NCBI RefSeq assembly: GCF_026341815.1
Contig: NZ_JAPENX010000001.1
Coordinates: 1,054,001-1,118,000, forward strand
Source of the DNA: Streptomyces sp. NBC_00572
Lineage (GTDB): Bacteria; Actinomycetota; Actinomycetes; Streptomycetales; Streptomycetaceae
Direction: 5' to 3'
Length of the DNA stretch: 64,000 nucleotides
Shown: piece after piece, positions 61,224 through 64,000 of the stretch
Layout of the letters: each line of letters begins with the position of its first letter
Numbering within the stretch: the stretch's first letter is position 1
The notes under the pieces: model-generated
Told to the model about the DNA's origin: nothing
Databases searched by the model: none
The model's input: only the letters and a program-made list of their open reading frames with translations
Translations under genes and position numbers: made by a program

Positions 61224-62258
61224 TCACTTCTTCACGAGGTAGCCGCGCAGGTCGTCGAGGACGCTGTTCGCCGCCGTCACGCCGAGGCCGAGGTACCAGG
61301 TCTCGTCCGGGACGTCCTTGGCCTGGCCGGCCTTGACGGCCTTGAGGTTCTTCCAGAGCGGGTTGGCCTGGGCGGTGTCCTTCTTGGTGGCCTTGGCCTC
61401 GCCGTACACGCCGGTGAAGATCCAGTCGCCGTCGGCCTCGTCGATCTTCTCCGGGCTGATCTCGGCCGCGAGGTCGTCGATCTGCTGGTTCTCGGGCCGC
61501 GGCAGGCCGGTGTCCTCAAGGATCGTGCCGATGAAGGACGCCTTCGCGTACAGGCGGATCTTGCCGGGGAGGTAGCGGACCATCGAGACGGTCGGCTTGT
61601 TCGTGCCGAGGTCCGTGCCGAGCTGCTTCGCCTTGGTCTCGTACGCGGCGAGCTTCTCCTTCGCCTCGGAGGTCTTGTCGAGCGCGGCGGCGTTGAGGAG
61701 GTAGTTCTCCTTCCAGGTGAAGCCCGGACGGATGGAGAACACGGTCGGCGCGATCTTCGACAGCTCGTCGTACTTGTCGGCGGCGCGCAGCTGGCTGCCG
61801 AGGATCAGGTCGGGCTGGAGGTTGGCGATCGCCTCGAGGTTGAGGTTGTTGATCGTGCCGACGGACTTCGGGGTGCCGGCGTCCTTCTTGAGGTAGCCGG
61901 GGATGCCGTCGTCGCCTTCGGCGGGGGCGTAGCCGACGGGCTGGATGCCGAGGGAGACGACGTTGTCGAACTCGCCGACGTCGAGGACGACGACCCGCTT
62001 GGGGGCGGCCTTCAGCTCGGTCTTGCCGAGGGCGTGGGTGAGGGTGCGCGGGAACTGGCCGGCCTTGGCGTCCGTACCCATGGCCGCGGTCTTCGCGGCG
62101 GCGTCGCCGAAGTCCTTGCCGCCGGTGGCGACGTCCTTCTTCTTGGTCGCGTCCTCCTTCGCGGAGGCGTCGGATCCGTCGCCTCCGCCGCAGGCCGCGA
62201 GCGAAAGGGCGGCGGCGAGGGCGACGGCGGCGGCGGTGCCGCGACGGCGGAGGGACAT
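61224..62258 (-). CDS. Iron-siderophore ABC transporter substrate-binding lipoprotein
   Basis: A 344-residue FecB/FepB-like receptor. The lipoprotein signal ends in LSLAACGGG (Cys near 23). The mature protein has VVVLDVGEFDNVVSLGIQPVG, NLEAIANLQPDLILGSQLRA and the closing LAVTAANSVLDDLRGYLV-type region. No permease or ATPase gene is in the window beside it, so it probably works with a siderophore ABC transporter elsewhere. An iron box lies 94 bp upstream. ATG at 62258 has AGGAG-like GGAGCC ahead. Confidence 0.94.
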   Translation of the reverse strand: MSLRRRGTAAAVALAAALSLAACGGGDGSDASAKEDATKKKDVATGGKDFGDAAAKTAAMGTDAKAGQFPRTLTHALGKTELKAAPKRVVVLDVGEFDNVVSLGIQPVGYAPAEGDDGIPGYLKKDAGTPKSVGTINNLNLEAIANLQPDLILGSQLRAADKYDELSKIAPTVFSIRPGFTWKENYLLNAAALDKTSEAKEKLAAYETKAKQLGTDLGTNKPTVSMVRYLPGKIRLYAKASFIGTILEDTGLPRPENQQIDDLAAEISPEKIDEADGDWIFTGVYGEAKATKKDTAQANPLWKNLKAVKAGQAKDVPDETWYLGLGVTAANSVLDDLRGYLVKK

Positions 62259-62352
62259 GAGAAGGCTCCTGTACGTGTCCTGGCGGGGATACGGGCGCGA
62301 CCGGCCGGAGCGTACGTCCGTCCGGGTGAACGGGCGGAGTCACAGGCTCCGT

Positions 62353-62371
62353 TTAGGTTCGCCTTACCTTA
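62353..62371 (-). promoter_or_regulatory. Iron box of the siderophore receptor gene
   Basis: TTAGGTTCGCCTTACCTTA matches 15 of 19 consensus positions. It lies 94 bp upstream of the minus-strand start at 62258 and about 144 bp before the plus-strand gene at 62515. Confidence 0.87.
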
Positions 62372-62514
62372 CTCACCACCGGTAACTCCAGCACAACCGC
62401 CCCCCACCCCTCAGTCGAATCGCCGCACAGCCACCCTTATGTGTGAAGTGACCCTGCTCGTGTTGTTCGGCTGGAAGTGCGAAAACTAGCTTCGTGGCCG
62501 GAGGTGACGAGTCG

Positions 62515-63687
62515 ATGACAGCGTGTGCCATCGAGACCACGGCCGAGGACGACGACCGCGACGGGGAGCGCCCCGGGGGCGCCGCCTGGCCGACGGGCTT
62601 CACGATCACGGCGAACGGCGCGTACGCGGCCAGGCTCGCAGGCGACGGGGACGCCCTGTACGTGGAGAGGTGGACCCTCGACGGCCCGGAGCCGTACGCC
62701 GTCCCGCTCCCCCTCGACCAGCCGGAGGAGCCCGGCACCCAGTTGCTGCCCCTCGCCGACGGCCGGGTCCTGGTGGCCCGCCGGGTGGACGGGCGGCGGA
62801 ACACGTTCTCGCTGCTCTACCCCACGGGCCCGGCCACCGGGGAGCTGCGGCTCGGCGCCGTGGAGGCCCCGGGCTCCGAGCACCTGGTGCTGCTGCCGCC
62901 CTCGCCGGACGGCATCTGCGCGTACGCGATGTGCGTGGGTCCCGACACGACATCCCTGTGGCTGGTCGCGGGCGGGGCCTTCGGTCCCGGGCAGGTGGCG
63001 GAGGTCAAGGGCCGCTGCTCGGGCGGGGTGTGGCTCGACCGTACGGGCCGGATGCTCGCGCTCGACCGGCGGCTCGACGGCGGGCCGGTGAAGGCGGTCG
63101 CCGTCGACCTGGAGCGGGGCGGGGAGGTGACGCCGCTGCTGCAGATCGCCGAGGACAGCAACGACCGGCTGCTCCTGGCGGATCCGGACAGCGGGCTGCT
63201 GCTGATCCGTTCCGACGCACCGTCACCGGGGCACGACCGGCTGGGCTGGGGTGTGCTCGGGAGCCTGTTGCCGGTGCGGTTCCCGGAGTGTCTGCGGCTG
63301 GACGACGCGGCGGTGACGCCGTTCGCCGTGCAGCCGGGGCAGGTACTGATGCCGGAGAGCTGCGCGGTGGCGCTGCGGATCGACGCGGCGGGCGGCAGCT
63401 GGGTGGGAACCTGGCAACCCTCGGCCCGCCGGATGGGCCAACTGGCCGCACCCGTGGGGTGGCAGGCGGGGGCGGGCCTGTGGACGGCCGGGGGCGTGCT
63501 CCGGCTGCCGTACGCGACGGCCGGGGCGCCGTGCGGGCTGGCCGACGTGGAGCTGCCGACGGAGCCCGAACCGGGGCCCGGGGCGGCCCCCGGGCCGATG
63601 GCGGCGGAGGTCGTCGAGGAGCCCCGGGTGTGCCGTCCGGTGCCGTTGCAGCAGGCTCCTCTCACCGACGGGAAACCCGCTGGCTAG
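62515..63687 (+). CDS. Conserved hypothetical protein (390 aa), possible beta-propeller
   Basis: A 390-residue cytosolic protein with no signal peptide. Repeated short strands with D/G turns (ALYVERWTLDGPEP, DGRVLVARRVDGRRN, GVWLDRTGRMLALDRRLDGG, NDRLLLADPDSGLLLIRSD) suggest a six- or seven-bladed beta-propeller, but I cannot name the family. The start is ATG 62515 with GGAGGTGA seven bases ahead, one of the strongest ribosome sites in the window; GTG 62494 is less likely. It is single and divergent from the siderophore receptor gene. The C-terminal 50 residues are low-complexity. Confidence 0.8.
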   Translation: MTACAIETTAEDDDRDGERPGGAAWPTGFTITANGAYAARLAGDGDALYVERWTLDGPEPYAVPLPLDQPEEPGTQLLPLADGRVLVARRVDGRRNTFSLLYPTGPATGELRLGAVEAPGSEHLVLLPPSPDGICAYAMCVGPDTTSLWLVAGGAFGPGQVAEVKGRCSGGVWLDRTGRMLALDRRLDGGPVKAVAVDLERGGEVTPLLQIAEDSNDRLLLADPDSGLLLIRSDAPSPGHDRLGWGVLGSLLPVRFPECLRLDDAAVTPFAVQPGQVLMPESCAVALRIDAAGGSWVGTWQPSARRMGQLAAPVGWQAGAGLWTAGGVLRLPYATAGAPCGLADVELPTEPEPGPGAAPGPMAAEVVEEPRVCRPVPLQQAPLTDGKPAG

Positions 63688-63735
63688 ACTCTCGGGCTGC
63701 ACAGCAGGACCGATGTCAACGGGGTGAGTTCGACC

Positions 63736-63870
63736 ATGTCGGAAACCAGCACGGACGGGCAGGAGCGGAACGGCTCCGGCAAGCACCGCGGTGAGGCCGC
63801 GCCGACGGAGGACTCCGCGTCCTCCCCGCACGGCCGCCACCGCCGCGAGCCCGACGCGCACGGCCGCTGA
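63736..63870 (+). CDS. Small hydrophilic protein (44 aa)
   Basis: A 44-residue charged, probably disordered protein (SETSTDGQERNGSGKHRGEA; SPHGRHRREPDAHGR), with no Leu, Ile or aromatic core. ATG at 63736 has GGGGTGAG seven bases ahead, and a strong hairpin follows the stop, which together suggest a real small gene. Function unknown. It is 48 bp after the preceding gene, so it may be co-transcribed. Confidence 0.55.
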   Translation: MSETSTDGQERNGSGKHRGEAAPTEDSASSPHGRHRREPDAHGR

Positions 63871-63893
63871 GGCCGGTTCAGGGAGCGGTAGGG

Positions 63894-63925
63894 CGAAGGG
63901 CCCCGGGTCACCCCGGGGCCCTTCG
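63894..63925. terminator. Strong hairpin, probably bidirectional
   Basis: CGAAGGGCCCCGGG (63894-63907) pairs perfectly with CCCGGGGCCCTTCG (63912-63925) around TCAC, followed by TCTTCCCC. It ends the upstream plus-strand genes. Confidence 0.88.
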
Positions 63926-63979
63926 TCTTCCCCACCATCCCCCCGGCCGAACCGCACCCCGGCCGGTGGTCGCCCGGTC

Positions 63980-64000
63980 TCAGCCCTTCTTCAGGCCGAG
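63980..64000 (-). CDS. Possible 3' end of a minus-strand gene cut by the window edge
   Basis: The last 21 bases read, on the minus strand, Leu-Gly-Leu-Lys-Lys-Gly and a TGA stop. With a convergent terminator just before, this is a plausible gene terminus, but the six residues are too few to identify anything. Confidence 0.3.
   Translation of the reverse strand, partial: LGLKKG

Overview
The window looks like a Streptomyces chromosome segment. It has very high G+C, GTG, TTG and apparently CTG starts beside ATG, overlapping stop/start codons inside operons, an AfsR/SARP-type giant regulator, DmdR/IdeR-type iron boxes and an actinobacterial type A RNase P RNA. Gene content is mostly chromosomal housekeeping and accessory metabolism. 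I see no rRNA, tRNA, CRISPR array, prophage or complete insertion sequence.

Layout. 0-7.8 kb: NAD+ synthase, an MFS exporter, an endonuclease/exonuclease/phosphatase-family membrane protein, a DHA2 exporter with its TetR repressor and a perfect 31-bp operator, and panB. 7.9-15.8 kb: a DrrAB-like ABC exporter, a 1113-residue SARP/STAND regulator, a site-2-protease homologue, a small membrane protein and an F420-dependent NADP reductase. 16-18.6 kb: an MFS protein, a small Cys/His protein and methionine aminopeptidase.

18.6-31.1 kb is an iron and heme region: heme oxygenase (iron box), a PhzF-like protein, two HtaA-type heme-binding surface proteins, the divergent hmuTUV heme importer (shared iron box), and efeO-efeB-efeU with a fourth overlapping lipoprotein gene (iron boxes). 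A separate siderophore-binding lipoprotein at 61.2-62.3 kb has its own iron box. Together these suggest a DmdR/IdeR-controlled route in which HtaA proteins capture heme at the surface, HmuTUV imports it, heme oxygenase releases the iron, and EfeUOB and a siderophore receptor supply other iron.

31-45.8 kb: a 45-bp tandem repeat, a standalone prim-pol protein, TetR, dimethylargininase, an Rsm22-type methyltransferase, a Bcr/CflA exporter, a Gfo/Idh oxidoreductase, PhoD phosphatase, an SDR, an NTF2-like protein, a PASTA/excalibur membrane protein, a NarL-type two-component system and a divergent serine hydrolase. 45.8-49.4 kb is the most repeat-rich part: a large imperfect palindrome, a hexanucleotide microsatellite in a divergent promoter, and a probable frameshifted Tat-signal gene. 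49.4-64 kb: DUF1203, SMP-30 with a divergent Lrp regulator, rnpB, a Uma2 protein, MerR plus a membrane protein, an RNB ribonuclease, yaaA, KDPG aldolase, GNAT, and the coupled operon Nif3 / zinc-ribbon coiled coil / RNase H-acid phosphatase, ending in the siderophore receptor, an unknown protein and a small hydrophilic ORF. The only stretch over 300 bp without a gene is 45787-46185, which holds the palindromic element.
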